DNA of 32,516 nucleotides from Deltaproteobacteria bacterium (GCA_020848905.1 JADLHG010000049.1:1-32516); one strand, 5' to 3'; counted from the first letter of the stretch, positions 22,330 through 31,805 are shown. Notes: generated by a model not told the origin, from the letters alone. Numbers and translations are program-made.

Positions 22330-25011
22330 TCAGGAACGGCGCAGACCGCGCAGGGCGGCCACGGCCTGATTACGCAGCTTGTCAAAGAAGGGCAGCTCCT
22401 GGCGCCGCAGCGCGGGGCAATCGGCGTAGAGCAGCCCCATCGGACGCATGGTCACGACGATCGGGTAGGCGAGAAAGGCCTGCGCATCGAAGGTGTTTCG
22501 ATACCAGTTGGGGATCGCGCGCGCCTGTTGGGGATCCCGGCAGTCTTCCACCACCACGTCCCGCTGCTCGAGGATCGCCCTGGAGAAGAGGTCCCCGCCG
22601 CGCGGATCCACGGGCACGGCCAGCTGACCGAGGAGGGCCTCGACCCCCTCACCCCGTCCCCCCCGCGCGAGGAGCGCCGACCGGTCGGCCGTGAGCAGAA
22701 AGAGGACCACCCGGCCGAAGGTCAGCCCGTGATACGCCGTGTCCAGGATCAGGCCCAGGGTCCCCTCGACGGGGGCGGAGGTGCGCACGGCCTCGGCGAT
22801 CTGCCCGAGCCCCTCGTGCAGCACCGTGGCCCGGCTGGCCGCGTGACGCGCGCCCTCGGTAGCACCCGGCCGCGGCGTGGGGGTTGGCGCGGCAGTGCGT
22901 TCGCTCTCGGCCTGGCGCTGGGCCAGCCAGGCCCCCGCGCGCTTCACGAGCCGCGAGGCTCCCCAGTCCAGGTCCACCACCTGGGCCGTGCGCTCGTGCA
23001 AGACCCGGAGCGAGAGACTCACCAGCTTGAGCACCGCGGGCGCGTCCACGCCGAGCGCCGCGCGGTAGCGTGCGAGGAGCGCGTCGAAGGTCTGGGCCGT
23101 CTGCTCGCCGGGCGGGGCGCCCAGGCTCGAGACCAGCTCGCGCGCAAAACCCACCACTGCGCGCAGCCGGAGCGTCTCGTCGGCCCGCTCGAGCTCCTCC
23201 GGTGGCAGGCTCCGCATCCCCTCCACGAGAGGTGCGGGCAGGCGCCACCTCGAGGCCATGCCCACGCTCACCGCCTCGAACGAGGCCCCGAGCACGAGCC
23301 GCGCGGCCGCCGTCTCGTCGAGACGCTGCGCGCCCATGCGGCGGCGCACCTCCGCGTGACGCTCGGGCAGGTAGTGCAGGATCAGGTGCCTCCCGAGGTT
23401 CGAGAAGAGCCCCACGAGGAAGGCCTCTTCGTGGACGGTCAGGCCCACCTGCGGGGCCAGGAGCTGCGCCGCGAGCGCCACGAGCAGCCCGTGCACGGCG
23501 CTGTCCGTCAGCTCCTCGGCGCGCGTCCCGAGGGCCGGAAAGAGCGCCGCTCCGACGGCCGCCGTGCGCACCGGCTCGTAGCCCAGCATGACCACGGCGC
23601 GCGAGAGGCTGCGGATGCGTCCACCGTGCCGCCCGAAGTACGCGGCGTTGAGCAGACCGAGGAGCTTGCGCGACGAGGTCCCGTCCTTGAGCACGGTCTG
23701 GGCGAGCTGCCGCGCGGAGAGATTTCCTCGCTCGTCGGCGGTCGCCGTCGCCGCGAGCCCCTCGAGGACCGGCGGGAAGTGTCGCTTCTCATGCATCAGC
23801 CGGTCGAGCGTCTCGAGGAGCGCCGCCAGCGCCACCGGATCGTCCTCGGTCGGGACAGGGACCGGCAGCGGCGTGCCGAGGAGCGGCGTGCCGAGAAGTA
23901 GCGTGCCGGGGAGCGGCGTGCCGGGAAGCGGCGCGGCGGGAAGCGGCGCGGCGGGGAGCGGCGTGCCGGGGAGGGCGAGCGTCGCCGATTCGGCCAGCCC
24001 CACCTGCGCGCGGTCGAAGCCCGCGGCGATCACCCGCGCCGACGGAGCGGCGGCCAGACCGACCGTCACCGAGCCCGCATCCACCGGCACCGGAGTCGCT
24101 GCCGCGGCCCGCGGCTCCTCGCGCCGGAGGGGAGCCGAGGCCGGCTCGCCCGAGGCCAGCCCGATCGCCTCGGCGTAGCGCGCGGCCAGCTCCGCCGCCG
24201 AGGCCGGACGCTCCTCGGGGAGCTTGGCCAGGCAGCTCGCGACGAGCTTCACCACCGCCTCGGGGGTCTCCGGGGCGAGGCCCGCGAGCGGCGGCGGCTC
24301 GTCCCGCAGGTGCATGGCCAGCAGGATGGCCTGCGACTCCGAGAGAAAGGGCGGTCGCCCCGCCAGCATCTGATAGAGCAGCACGCCCACGGCGTAGAGA
24401 TCGGTGCGCGGCCCGACGCGGTCGGTGTGCCCCGCCGCCTGCTCGGGGGCCATGTACTGCGGCGTCCCGACCACCATCCCCGGCTGCGTCATGGTGACCT
24501 TCTGCCCCTCCGCCTCCGTGACCTTCGCGATGCCGAAGTCCAGCACCTTCAGCGCGAGCGGCTGCCGGTCGAGGACGAAGATGTTCTCCGGCTTGAGGTC
24601 GCGGTGCACGACGCCGAGCGCGTGCGCCGCCTGGAGCGCCTGACAGAGCTGCTCCAGGTAGGGCCAGGCCTCGACCGCGCTCAGCCGTCCCCGCTCGAGG
24701 AGCACCGCGCGGAGCTCGCGCCCCGCGAGCCACTCCATGATGCAATAGAGCGCCCCCTCCTCCGTCTGACCGAAGTCGTAGATCCCGACGATGTTCGGGT
24801 GCTCGAGGCGCGCCACGGTCTTGGCCTCGACGAGAAAACGCTCCGTCAGCCCCGGGAGGTGCGACAGGTGCGGGGAGAGCACCTTGATCGCCACGCGCCG
24901 CCCGATCGTGCGGTGCTCGGCCAGGTAGACCGAGCCCATGCCCCCTTCGCCCACGAGGCTACGCACCTCGTAGTTGCCGATGGTCGCGCCGATGAGCGAG
25001 CTGTCGGTCAC
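22330..25011 (-). CDS. Ser/Thr protein kinase fused to HDOD and GAF domains
   Basis: The 893-residue protein has a complete Hanks-type kinase (about 13-280): the Gly loop GEGGMG (21-26), Lys43 in AIK, HRDLKPEN (136-143), DFG (158-160) and APE (188-190), all catalytic residues present. A Pro-rich linker (about 290-395) includes eight near-copies of a Leu-Pro-Gly-Thr-Pro-type pentapeptide (347-386). Residues about 405-600 form an HDOD domain (HFPPVLEGLA, LLGLLNAAYFG, RAVVMLGYEPVR), and about 730-893 a GAF domain. No membrane helix is seen, so it is probably cytoplasmic. Such multi-domain kinases are frequent in myxobacteria. GTG start at 25011. HDOD proteins often act in signalling scaffolds; the ligand of the GAF part is unknown. 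Confidence 0.93.
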   Translation of the reverse strand: MTDSSLIGATIGNYEVRSLVGEGGMGSVYLAEHRTIGRRVAIKVLSPHLSHLPGLTERFLVEAKTVARLEHPNIVGIYDFGQTEEGALYCIMEWLAGRELRAVLLERGRLSAVEAWPYLEQLCQALQAAHALGVVHRDLKPENIFVLDRQPLALKVLDFGIAKVTEAEGQKVTMTQPGMVVGTPQYMAPEQAAGHTDRVGPRTDLYAVGVLLYQMLAGRPPFLSESQAILLAMHLRDEPPPLAGLAPETPEAVVKLVASCLAKLPEERPASAAELAARYAEAIGLASGEPASAPLRREEPRAAAATPVPVDAGSVTVGLAAAPSARVIAAGFDRAQVGLAESATLALPGTPLPAAPLPAAPLPGTPLPGTLLLGTPLLGTPLPVPVPTEDDPVALAALLETLDRLMHEKRHFPPVLEGLAATATADERGNLSARQLAQTVLKDGTSSRKLLGLLNAAYFGRHGGRIRSLSRAVVMLGYEPVRTAAVGAALFPALGTRAEELTDSAVHGLLVALAAQLLAPQVGLTVHEEAFLVGLFSNLGRHLILHYLPERHAEVRRRMGAQRLDETAAARLVLGASFEAVSVGMASRWRLPAPLVEGMRSLPPEELERADETLRLRAVVGFARELVSSLGAPPGEQTAQTFDALLARYRAALGVDAPAVLKLVSLSLRVLHERTAQVVDLDWGASRLVKRAGAWLAQRQAESERTAAPTPTPRPGATEGARHAASRATVLHEGLGQIAEAVRTSAPVEGTLGLILDTAYHGLTFGRVVLFLLTADRSALLARGGRGEGVEALLGQLAVPVDPRGGDLFSRAILEQRDVVVEDCRDPQQARAIPNWYRNTFDAQAFLAYPIVVTMRPMGLLYADCPALRRQELPFFDKLRNQAVAALRGLRRS
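23854..23973. repeat. Imperfect 15-bp tandem repeat coding for a Pro-rich linker
   Basis: About eight imperfect copies of a 15-bp unit (GGGGAGCGGCGTGCC type) encode pentapeptides such as LPGTP, LPAAP and LLGTP between the kinase and HDOD domains. Two adjacent pairs are nearly identical, as expected of a length-variable tract. Confidence 0.75.
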
Positions 25012-25113
25012 GCCTGGTCAGGCTCCTCGACGGGGCTGGGCCCGCGCCTTCATGCTACGGCACGCCCTCTCTCGCGGCAATTCGCGCCGCGGGCTGTGGC
25101 ATACTGGAAGCGC

Positions 25114-26007
25114 ATGCCCCTCCGCGGAATCGAGCAGCGTCGCATCACGAGCTTCGACGGGACCTCCATCGCGTACCAGGTGCGCGGCGACGGACCGGCG
25201 ATCGTCCTCTCGAACGGCCTCGGCGGCTCGTTCGCCGCCTGGCGCCACCAGTACAGCCTCTTCGGCCCGCACTACAAGGTCCTCTCCTGGGACTACCGGG
25301 GGCTCTACCGCTCGGCGCGGCCGGCCTCGCTCGGCGCGCTCTCGGTGCCGGACCAGGTGCGCGACCTGGAACTCGTGCTCGCCGCGGAAGGCGTGGAGCG
25401 CGCCGTCTTCGTCGGCTGGTCGATGGGCGTGCAGGTGAACTTCGAATACTACCGCCGCCGCCCGGACCAGTTCGCGGGGCTCGTGGTGCTGAACGGCACC
25501 TTCGGGCGCCCGTTCGAGACCGCCTTCGGCGCCCCCGGCGTGCGCCTCCTCATCCCCATGCTCCTCTCCGCGATGCGCAGGGGGGCTCCGCTCGTCGAGC
25601 AGGGGGCACGAGCCGCCGTGGGCTGGAACGGGCTGATTCCGGCGATCCAGCGCCTGGGCCTGGTGAGCCACACGCTCGATCATCAGGTCTTTCACGACCT
25701 GGCCAAGGAGTTCTCGAGCCTGGACTTCGAGGTCTACGCCGAGACGATGCGCTTTCTCGGCCAGCACGACGCCGAGGACGTGCTCGGGCGCATCGCCGTG
25801 CCGACGCTGGTGCTCACAGGCTCGAAGGACGTGATGACGCCGGTGAAGACCGCGCGCCGGATGATCGAGGCTATTCCGCGGGCCGAGCTCGTGGTGCTGA
25901 AGGGGGGCACGCACTACACCGCGGTGGAGTTCCCGGACCTCGTGAACCAGCACCTGCGGCGCTACCTCGGCCAGCTCGACTACGGGCCGCTCGCCACGCG
26001 CGGCTGA
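25114..26007 (+). CDS. Alpha/beta-hydrolase-fold protein
   Basis: The 297-residue product has the full hydrolase layout: oxyanion-hole segment SNGLGGSFAAW (about 33-43), nucleophile elbow GWSMG (Ser103), the acid in TGSKDVMTP (Asp239) and the base in GGTHYTAVEFP (His267). The lid region (about 135-220) is moderately large. No signal peptide is seen, so it is probably cytoplasmic. Substrate cannot be told; members include esterases, haloperoxidase-like and C-C hydrolases. Start at ATG 25114 with GGAAG just upstream; longer readings of the frame run into the divergent kinase gene and are rejected. It is transcribed away from the kinase gene, with 102 bp between them. Confidence 0.9.
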   Translation: MPLRGIEQRRITSFDGTSIAYQVRGDGPAIVLSNGLGGSFAAWRHQYSLFGPHYKVLSWDYRGLYRSARPASLGALSVPDQVRDLELVLAAEGVERAVFVGWSMGVQVNFEYYRRRPDQFAGLVVLNGTFGRPFETAFGAPGVRLLIPMLLSAMRRGAPLVEQGARAAVGWNGLIPAIQRLGLVSHTLDHQVFHDLAKEFSSLDFEVYAETMRFLGQHDAEDVLGRIAVPTLVLTGSKDVMTPVKTARRMIEAIPRAELVVLKGGTHYTAVEFPDLVNQHLRRYLGQLDYGPLATRG

Positions 26008-26052
26008 GCCTTCCCGGCCGGCGAGGCGCGCGGTCCCGGCCGACAGCCCGCC

Positions 26053-27042
26053 TCAGTTCGTGAACCGCGCCAGCCAGCCCAGGATGTTCCCCCAGAGCAC
26101 CTTGACCTGCGGCAGGCTCTTCCACTCCGAATCGAACTCGATCCACTCGTCGCCGAAGACGAAGACCCGACCCTTGCCCCGCACCTGGGCCATCCCCGCC
26201 GGCCCCTTCGCCGCCGGCAGCTCGCAGACCACCGTGTTCGTGCCCCCCGTCACCCCCGCCACCTCGGCCACCGGGAAACCCCCGTTGAAGGTGATGCTCG
26301 TGATCCCCTGGCTGATGGCGTGCGGCTTCCAGCTCGTCACCGGACCGTTCGCCAGGCCCCCCTTGTACTCCAGGCCCAGCTTGACCATCAGGCTGTTCGG
26401 GCGCGTGGTGTCCGTCGAGCCGCCCGTGTAGCCCGACATGGACATCAAGCCGCCGCCCGCCTCGACCCACTGCCGCAAGAGGTCGGCCTCGGTGGCCGTG
26501 TAGTCCCGCACGAGGCGGTCCAGGATGATGATCGAGTACTTGTCGAGCAGGGTCTGCGTGAGCGCCTCCTTCGGATCGGTCTGCGCGCGGTCCACCCCGT
26601 TCACGCCGTTGCTCTTGAGCCAGGCCTGAAAGTCCGACGACCCGAAGGTTCCGGCGAGACCGAAGAGGGCGATCTTCAGGCAGTCGTAGATGCCGTCCTT
26701 GCCCACGTCCACGTCGTCCACGAGGCCGTTGCAGTCGTTGTCCTTGCCGTCGCACACCTCCGTGGCCGGGCTCGTCGGAACGCACGCGTCCGAGCCCTTC
26801 GCGTCGCCGGGCATCGCATCGCCCGCGCGCCCGTCGACTGCGCTCGCGTCCGCCTTCGCCGCGTCTGCCCCGCGCTGGTCCGCCGTGCGACTGTCCGCGA
26901 ACGCCGCGGCGTCGACGCTCGACGCGTCGGGGGAGATCGCGGAGTCGATCTTCGTGCCGCCGTTCGTCGAACAGCCCTGCCCGACCGAACCCAGCACCAG
27001 AAACACCGCCCAAGTGACGCTCAGCGCACGCATCGGCACCAT
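26053..27042 (-). CDS. MopE-like motif lipoprotein with a GATase1/ThuA-like domain
   Basis: The 329-residue product has a hydrophobic signal (ALSVTWAVFLVLGSVG) followed by Cys in GQGCS, a weak lipobox, then a stretch rich in Asp, Ala and Ser (about 28-85). CDGKDNDCNGLVDD matches the putative metal-binding motif repeated in the copper-binding MopE family. Residues about 115-329 (KIALFGLAGTFGSSDFQAWL, YSIIILDRLV, LRQWVEAGGGLMSMSGYTGG, GKGRVFVFGDEWIEF, NILGWLARF) fit a class-I glutamine amidotransferase-like or ThuA-like flavodoxin-type fold, probably without catalysis. ATG at 27042 or 27033; both have purine-rich sites (GAGAGGAAAGG). Probably a cell-surface protein. Confidence 0.75.
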   Translation of the reverse strand: MVPMRALSVTWAVFLVLGSVGQGCSTNGGTKIDSAISPDASSVDAAAFADSRTADQRGADAAKADASAVDGRAGDAMPGDAKGSDACVPTSPATEVCDGKDNDCNGLVDDVDVGKDGIYDCLKIALFGLAGTFGSSDFQAWLKSNGVNGVDRAQTDPKEALTQTLLDKYSIIILDRLVRDYTATEADLLRQWVEAGGGLMSMSGYTGGSTDTTRPNSLMVKLGLEYKGGLANGPVTSWKPHAISQGITSITFNGGFPVAEVAGVTGGTNTVVCELPAAKGPAGMAQVRGKGRVFVFGDEWIEFDSEWKSLPQVKVLWGNILGWLARFTN

Positions 27043-27228
27043 CCTTTCCTCTCGAGGCGCCAAGTATTCCCCCCAATCGGTGCTCCGACAAGCCCCCGGA
27101 CTGGCCCGTCCTCCGACGGAGCGGTCCGTGCCGCCACGCACAAAAATCGTGTCTTCTATTTCGCGCGCCCCGCTGTATGGTAAGCGCAGCTCGCTTCGCC
27201 CACGAGGAAGGAGGGTCGCGCTCAGCCC

Positions 27229-28074
27229 ATGCCCACCACGCTCCGCTTCGTCGCCACCCTCGCGCTCCTCTCGCTTCGCCCCGGCGGCGCGCCGCTCGCC
27301 CTGGCCGGCCAGGGAGACTTCGCCGTCTTCGTCACCCGCCTCGGCGGCGACGCGAAGGCGGCCGAGCCTTACCTGGCCAAGTTCTCGACCTTTCTCGAGG
27401 GGGCGATGGGGTGGCCGAAGGGCGCTGCCAAGGGCACCTTCCTCGCCACCAAGAAGGAGTCGCTCGCGCTGCTCGGCAAGGGGACGACCGGCTTCGCGGT
27501 GGTGGAGCCCACGCTCTACTTCGAGCTCAAGGCCTCGCAGAAGCTCGTCCCGCTGGTCCAGGTGGAGAGCAAGGATCTGGTCTCGAAGCGCGTGCACGTG
27601 GTGGTCAAGGACCCGGCGCTCTCCTCGCTCGCAGCGCTCAAGGGCAAGCGCCTGCAAACGCCGCTCGCCGACTGGCCCGCCTACCTCTCGAAGGTAGTCT
27701 TCGAAAAGAAGCTCGACGCCGCCACGCACTTCGCGCTCAAGCGCACCGGCCAGGCGCTGAAAGGGGTGCGCGCCGTTCTCAAGGGGCAGGCCGACGCCAC
27801 GCTGCTCGACGACGATCAGCTCGCGCAGGCCAAGAAGATGGAGGGCGGAGCGGCGCTGCGATCGATTCACACCTCCCCCGCGCTCCCGGGCGTGCTCGTC
27901 GTGGCGCTCTCGACCCAGCTCCCCCCGCCGGCGCAGAAGAAGCTCGCGAAGCTCCTCCTCGGCATGTGCGGCTCGGGCAAGGGGGGAGAGATCTGTAAAG
28001 AGATGATGATCTCCCGCTTCATCCCCGTGGACGCGGCGACCTTGAAGAAGGCCGAGCAGCGCTTCGGCGAGTAG
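27229..28074 (+). CDS. PhnD-like periplasmic substrate-binding protein
   Basis: The 281-residue product has a Sec signal peptide (cleavage near LALAG, residue 27) and the two-lobed layout of PhnD/phosphate-phosphonate-type binding proteins: GDFAVFVTRLGGDAKAAEP, GTTGFAVVEPTLYFEL, VESKDLVSKRVHVVVKDPALSSLAALKGKRLQTP, and ADATLLDDDQLAQA. No ABC permease or ATPase gene follows; instead an MMPL/RND gene starts 21 bp later. The ligand may not be a phosphonate: the family also serves as sensors and partners of other transporters. Two Cys near the C-terminus (MCGSGKGGEICKE) could form a disulfide. Confidence 0.8.
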   Translation: MPTTLRFVATLALLSLRPGGAPLALAGQGDFAVFVTRLGGDAKAAEPYLAKFSTFLEGAMGWPKGAAKGTFLATKKESLALLGKGTTGFAVVEPTLYFELKASQKLVPLVQVESKDLVSKRVHVVVKDPALSSLAALKGKRLQTPLADWPAYLSKVVFEKKLDAATHFALKRTGQALKGVRAVLKGQADATLLDDDQLAQAKKMEGGAALRSIHTSPALPGVLVVALSTQLPPPAQKKLAKLLLGMCGSGKGGEICKEMMISRFIPVDAATLKKAEQRFGE

Positions 28075-28095
28075 TCCCCCCGGAAGGCGAGTCGA

Positions 28096-30432
28096 ATGCA
28101 CCGCTTCTTCCGCTTCGTCGTCGCCAAGCGCTACTGGGTCGTCGCGCTCTACGCGCTCCTCCTCGTCCCCGCGGCGTACCTCGCGATCAAGGTCGAGCAC
28201 GACAACTCTCTCGACCGCCTGGTGGTCCAGAGCGACCCCGACTACATCGCCTCCAAGGGGTTCGAGAAGGTCTTCGGCGCGGGCGAGTACGTCGTGCTGC
28301 TCGCCGAGGCCAGCGACCCCTTCGCCCCCGCGGTGCTCGCCCGCGTAGACGAGCTCGAGCGGCGGCTCGGCACGATCCCCGGGGTCAGCGCGAACTCCGC
28401 TATCTCGGTCTTCCGGCGCGCCAAGGCGGGCTTCTCCCCGGACGCGGCTGGCGCGGCGGCCTTCAAGACCTTCGCCAAGGGCTCGCCCCTCTTCTCGCAG
28501 CAGGGGCTCGTGGGGCGCGACTTCCTGGCCGTCGCCCTCGTCATGTCCGTCACCGGAGGCCGCGACCGCACCCGCCTCGTGACGCAGATCGACGAGGTCC
28601 TTCGCCCCTACGAGGCGCAGCTCGCCCCGCTCGCCGCCCTGCGCAAGGTGGGGCAGCCGTACGTGAACACCTACCTCGACGCGGACACCAAGCGCGCCTC
28701 GCTACGCTACTTCCCGCTCTTCATGGTGTTCGTGATCGTGCTCAACGTCCTGCTCTATCGCTCGGTGCGCACGCTCATCGCCTTCATCGTCACCCTGGGC
28801 GTGAGCGCCGCCTTCACCGTGGGCTTCATCGGCCTCGTCGGAGGGACCTTCACCATCACCTCGTCGCTCGTGCCGATGACGATCCTCATCACCTGCACGG
28901 CCACGCTGGTCTACATCCACTCGCGCTTCGTCGAGCGGCCCGAGGGGCGGCCGGTCGACGAACACCAGATCGACGCGCTCTCGAACAAGTTCCTCCCCTG
29001 CACCGTCTCCATCGCCGCCACCGCCGTGGGCTTCGCGGCGCTCGTGGTCTCCAAGATCCGCCCCATCCGCGAGCTCGGCCTCTGGGTCGCGGCGGGACTC
29101 GTCTTCACCTGGCTCGCGGTCTTCACCCTCTTCCCGGCGCTGCAGCGCCTCCTGCGCACTCCCACGCAGCAGGAGCGCAAGATCGCCGGCCAGTGGTTCG
29201 TGAAGCTCTGCCAGTGGCTGCCGTTCTGGTCGTATCGCTACCGCTTCTGGCTGGTGCCCGGCTCGCTCCTCGTCTGCGCGCTCGGCCTCGTCGCGCTCTT
29301 CGGGCTCCCCGGCGGCGCGCTGCCCCCCATGCGGCTCCTCACGAACGCCGTGGAGTACATCCCGCACGACTCGGCGCTCTACAAGGACACCAAGGCGCTC
29401 GAGAAGAAGATCGCCGGCCTCGCGGTCGCGGAGGTGTGGCTCAAGGGCAAGCTCGGCGCGGTGACGGAGCCCGGGACCCTGCGCGCGCTCGACTCCTTCG
29501 AGGAGCGGCTGCGCGCCGAGCCCACCGTGGGCGCGGCCATCGGCCCGACGACGGTGCTGCGCATGCTGCGCTACGCGGGGGGAAGCGGCGACGCGCTCCC
29601 CAAGGACGACGAGGAGCTCGAGCAGCTCTCGGACAGCGTGGAGACCCTGCTGCCGCGCGAGCCGATGCTCCAGCGCTTCTTCGAGCGGCCGAACCTCTCG
29701 CAGACGCACGTCTCGGTGATCACGCGCATCGAGGACTACGAGGGCTTCGTCGAGCTCCGGGCGCTGGTCACGCGACACTTCAAGGAGACCCAGGCGGCCT
29801 TCCCCGCGCTCAAGGAGTTCACCTTCGAGCTGGCGGGGACCGCGCCGCTGCAGGCCAAGATCGCGCACTACATGGTGCCCACGCTGGTGGAGAGCTTCGG
29901 CCTGACCGTGGCGATCATCTTCGGCACCTTCCTGCTCGTCTTCCGCAGCGGCGCGGCCCGCCTGATGGCCATGATCCCCTCCCTCTTCGCCATCCTGGCC
30001 ATGTTCGCCTTCATGAGGGTCACCGGCATCTTCCTCAACGTGGCGACGATCCTCATCGCCTCCACCGTGCTCGGAACCAGCGAAAACGATCAAATCCACT
30101 TTTTCTATCATTTCCTGGAACGCAAAGGGGCCGGCCCGCGGAGCACGCAGGAGGGGCTCGAGCACACGCTCTTCGTCTCGGGGCGCGCGATCTTTTTCGC
30201 CACGCTGATCAACGCCGGGGGCTTTCTGGCCTTCGCGCTGGCCGACCTGCCCCCGATCCGGCAGTTCGGCATCCTCTCGGCCCTCTCCTTCGTGCTCTCG
30301 ATGATCGCGGCCTTCACGGCCCTCCCCGCGGCCCTCTGGCTGGTCTACCGGCAGCGCCCGGTCGCCGCGTCGGAGGGCTCGAAGGACGCGAAGGACTCGG
30401 AGCCGGGCAGCTCGAGCCACGCCGAGGCGTAG
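28096..30432 (+). CDS. MMPL/RND-superfamily membrane transporter
   Basis: The 778-residue protein has the RND two-fold layout: helix 1 (about 11-31), an outer domain (32-200), a five-helix block (about 203-350), helix 7 (about 384-404), a second outer domain (405-590) and a C-terminal helix block (about 595-755), ending in a charged tail. The second half has GTSENDQIHFFYHFLE, matching the family's helix-4 proton-relay position with an Asp; the first half has TCTATLVYIHSRFVE with no acidic residue there. Its size and single-gene form fit MMPL-type or HpnN-type lipid or hydrophobic-substrate exporters. A PhnD-like binding protein precedes it by 21 bp, and a small secreted protein follows by 25 bp. 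Confidence 0.9.
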   Translation: MHRFFRFVVAKRYWVVALYALLLVPAAYLAIKVEHDNSLDRLVVQSDPDYIASKGFEKVFGAGEYVVLLAEASDPFAPAVLARVDELERRLGTIPGVSANSAISVFRRAKAGFSPDAAGAAAFKTFAKGSPLFSQQGLVGRDFLAVALVMSVTGGRDRTRLVTQIDEVLRPYEAQLAPLAALRKVGQPYVNTYLDADTKRASLRYFPLFMVFVIVLNVLLYRSVRTLIAFIVTLGVSAAFTVGFIGLVGGTFTITSSLVPMTILITCTATLVYIHSRFVERPEGRPVDEHQIDALSNKFLPCTVSIAATAVGFAALVVSKIRPIRELGLWVAAGLVFTWLAVFTLFPALQRLLRTPTQQERKIAGQWFVKLCQWLPFWSYRYRFWLVPGSLLVCALGLVALFGLPGGALPPMRLLTNAVEYIPHDSALYKDTKALEKKIAGLAVAEVWLKGKLGAVTEPGTLRALDSFEERLRAEPTVGAAIGPTTVLRMLRYAGGSGDALPKDDEELEQLSDSVETLLPREPMLQRFFERPNLSQTHVSVITRIEDYEGFVELRALVTRHFKETQAAFPALKEFTFELAGTAPLQAKIAHYMVPTLVESFGLTVAIIFGTFLLVFRSGAARLMAMIPSLFAILAMFAFMRVTGIFLNVATILIASTVLGTSENDQIHFFYHFLERKGAGPRSTQEGLEHTLFVSGRAIFFATLINAGGFLAFALADLPPIRQFGILSALSFVLSMIAAFTALPAALWLVYRQRPVAASEGSKDAKDSEPGSSSHAEA

Positions 30433-30457
30433 GATGACCCGGAAGGACCCCTCGACC

Positions 30458-30946
30458 ATGACGACCCGCCTGTGCACCGCGACCCTCGCCACCGCCCTCT
30501 CGCTGCTCGGCGCCCGCCAGGCCGCCGCCGACCCCGCGCCCCGCGAGAAGCTCGCGCTCGAGGGGCTGCACCTGCTCGTGCGCCGGGCCACACCGCCGCA
30601 GCGCTACGTGCACTTCCGCGTGACCTTCGTGCGAAACGGACTCGAGCTGGTCGGTTGCGAGACGATGAGCCGCATCCTGGCCTGCCGTAAGACGCGCCGG
30701 GTGATGGTCCCCGCCCCGGCCGCAAGCACCTTCGCGCGCCTCTTTCGCAACGCCACCGAGCGGGCGATGCCCTGCCGGCTGCGCCTCTCGATGGCCGACT
30801 GGCAGGAGGCCGAGCTGACCTGGAAGACGAATTCCTGGCGCGGCAAGATTCCACCGCGCGAGCTGCCCGAGGTCGCGCGCTGCATCCCCTATACGACCCT
30901 CGTCCGCTGGCTCCTCGCGCAGTGGGACGCGCCTCCGGCGCCCTGA
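30458..30946 (+). CDS. Small secreted protein, unknown
   Basis: From ATG 30458 the 162-residue product opens with a signal peptide (MTTRLCTATLATALSLLGARQAAAD). The mature part is basic, with four Cys (GCETMSRILACRKTRR, PCRLRL, ARCIPY) and a mixed alpha/beta look; I recognise no family. The ATG at 30434 is in frame but would put eight charged residues before the signal peptide, and GGAAGGA (30441-30447) serves 30458. It lies 25 bp after the transporter gene, so a shared transcript and a periplasmic accessory role are plausible. Confidence 0.65.
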   Translation: MTTRLCTATLATALSLLGARQAAADPAPREKLALEGLHLLVRRATPPQRYVHFRVTFVRNGLELVGCETMSRILACRKTRRVMVPAPAASTFARLFRNATERAMPCRLRLSMADWQEAELTWKTNSWRGKIPPRELPEVARCIPYTTLVRWLLAQWDAPPAP

Positions 30947-31103
30947 CCTCCTCACGCCCCCTCCGCCTCGGATTCGGACGTCGCCACCGATTCTCGACGA
31001 GACCGCGCGCGGCGCCACGCCCAGGGATCCCGCCGCGACGCGGGCTTGACGGTCCGCCCCTCGGTGGCACCCGGCTTGCTCTGCGCGGCAAAGGGAGGAT
31101 CTC

Positions 31104-31805
31104 ATGCGCCGCACGTTTCATCGTCGACTCGGACTCGCTTCGCTCCTGTTCGCGGGAGTCCTGCTCGCGGGAAGCGGCCTCGTCCGCGCCGAGACCCGCG
31201 CCGTGCGCGAGGCCCAGAGCTACGCCCAGCAACACGCGCTCCCCTCGCGCTGGGTGGACGCCGGACCCGCGCACCGTCGCACGCGGCGCCTCTTCGTGGC
31301 CGTGACGCCGCAATCCTTCGCCAACTTCGAGGGCCGCTTCCATTCGCCGAACGGCTACGTGGGCCTCTGCTACACGGCCAACCACCTCTGGATGGGGGTC
31401 GAGCCGGGAACCTGCTACGCGTGGGGGCGCAACAGCCCCGAGCACGTCGCCTATTACCGCTGGGAGGACGGGGCGCACTTCTTTCCGGTGGACCTCGCCG
31501 GGCAGAAGATCCAGCACCTGCTCGGCTGGCTGGCCCCGCGCCGCAACACGCCCCTCTACAGCGGCAATTGCATGGAGTGGCTGCCGAACGCCGAGGTGGC
31601 GCCGAACCTGCCGCTCTTTCACCTGTTCGGCATTCGGCGCTCCAAGGACGGGCCGAACATGCGGCGCAAGATCGTGCACGCGGCGAACGGCACGGTGGAC
31701 GTGGTCGGGATGTGCGTCCGGGACGCGGCGACCTTCAACGCCATGAGCGACGCGCAGCTTCTGGGCGCGCCCCCCTCCGGCGGGACCGACGACGCCGCGC
31801 GGTAG
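31104..31805 (+). CDS. Secreted protein with conserved-looking Cys pairs, unknown
   Basis: The 233-residue product has a signal peptide (MRRTFHRRLGLASLLFAGVLLAGSGLVRAE) and a mature part with two close Cys (GLCYTANHLWMGVEPGTCYAW), then SGNCMEWLPNAEV and GMCVRDA. The GNCMEWL segment and the later KIVHAAN His resemble the Cys/His arrangement of permuted papain-like (NlpC/P60 or DUF4105-type) hydrolases, but this is a guess from one motif. GGGAGG stands five bases before the ATG, supporting the start. A 157-bp gap separates it from the previous gene, so it probably has its own promoter; none is clear. It converges on the tiny minus-strand gene at 31964-32008. Confidence 0.65.
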   Translation: MRRTFHRRLGLASLLFAGVLLAGSGLVRAETRAVREAQSYAQQHALPSRWVDAGPAHRRTRRLFVAVTPQSFANFEGRFHSPNGYVGLCYTANHLWMGVEPGTCYAWGRNSPEHVAYYRWEDGAHFFPVDLAGQKIQHLLGWLAPRRNTPLYSGNCMEWLPNAEVAPNLPLFHLFGIRRSKDGPNMRRKIVHAANGTVDVVGMCVRDAATFNAMSDAQLLGAPPSGGTDDAAR

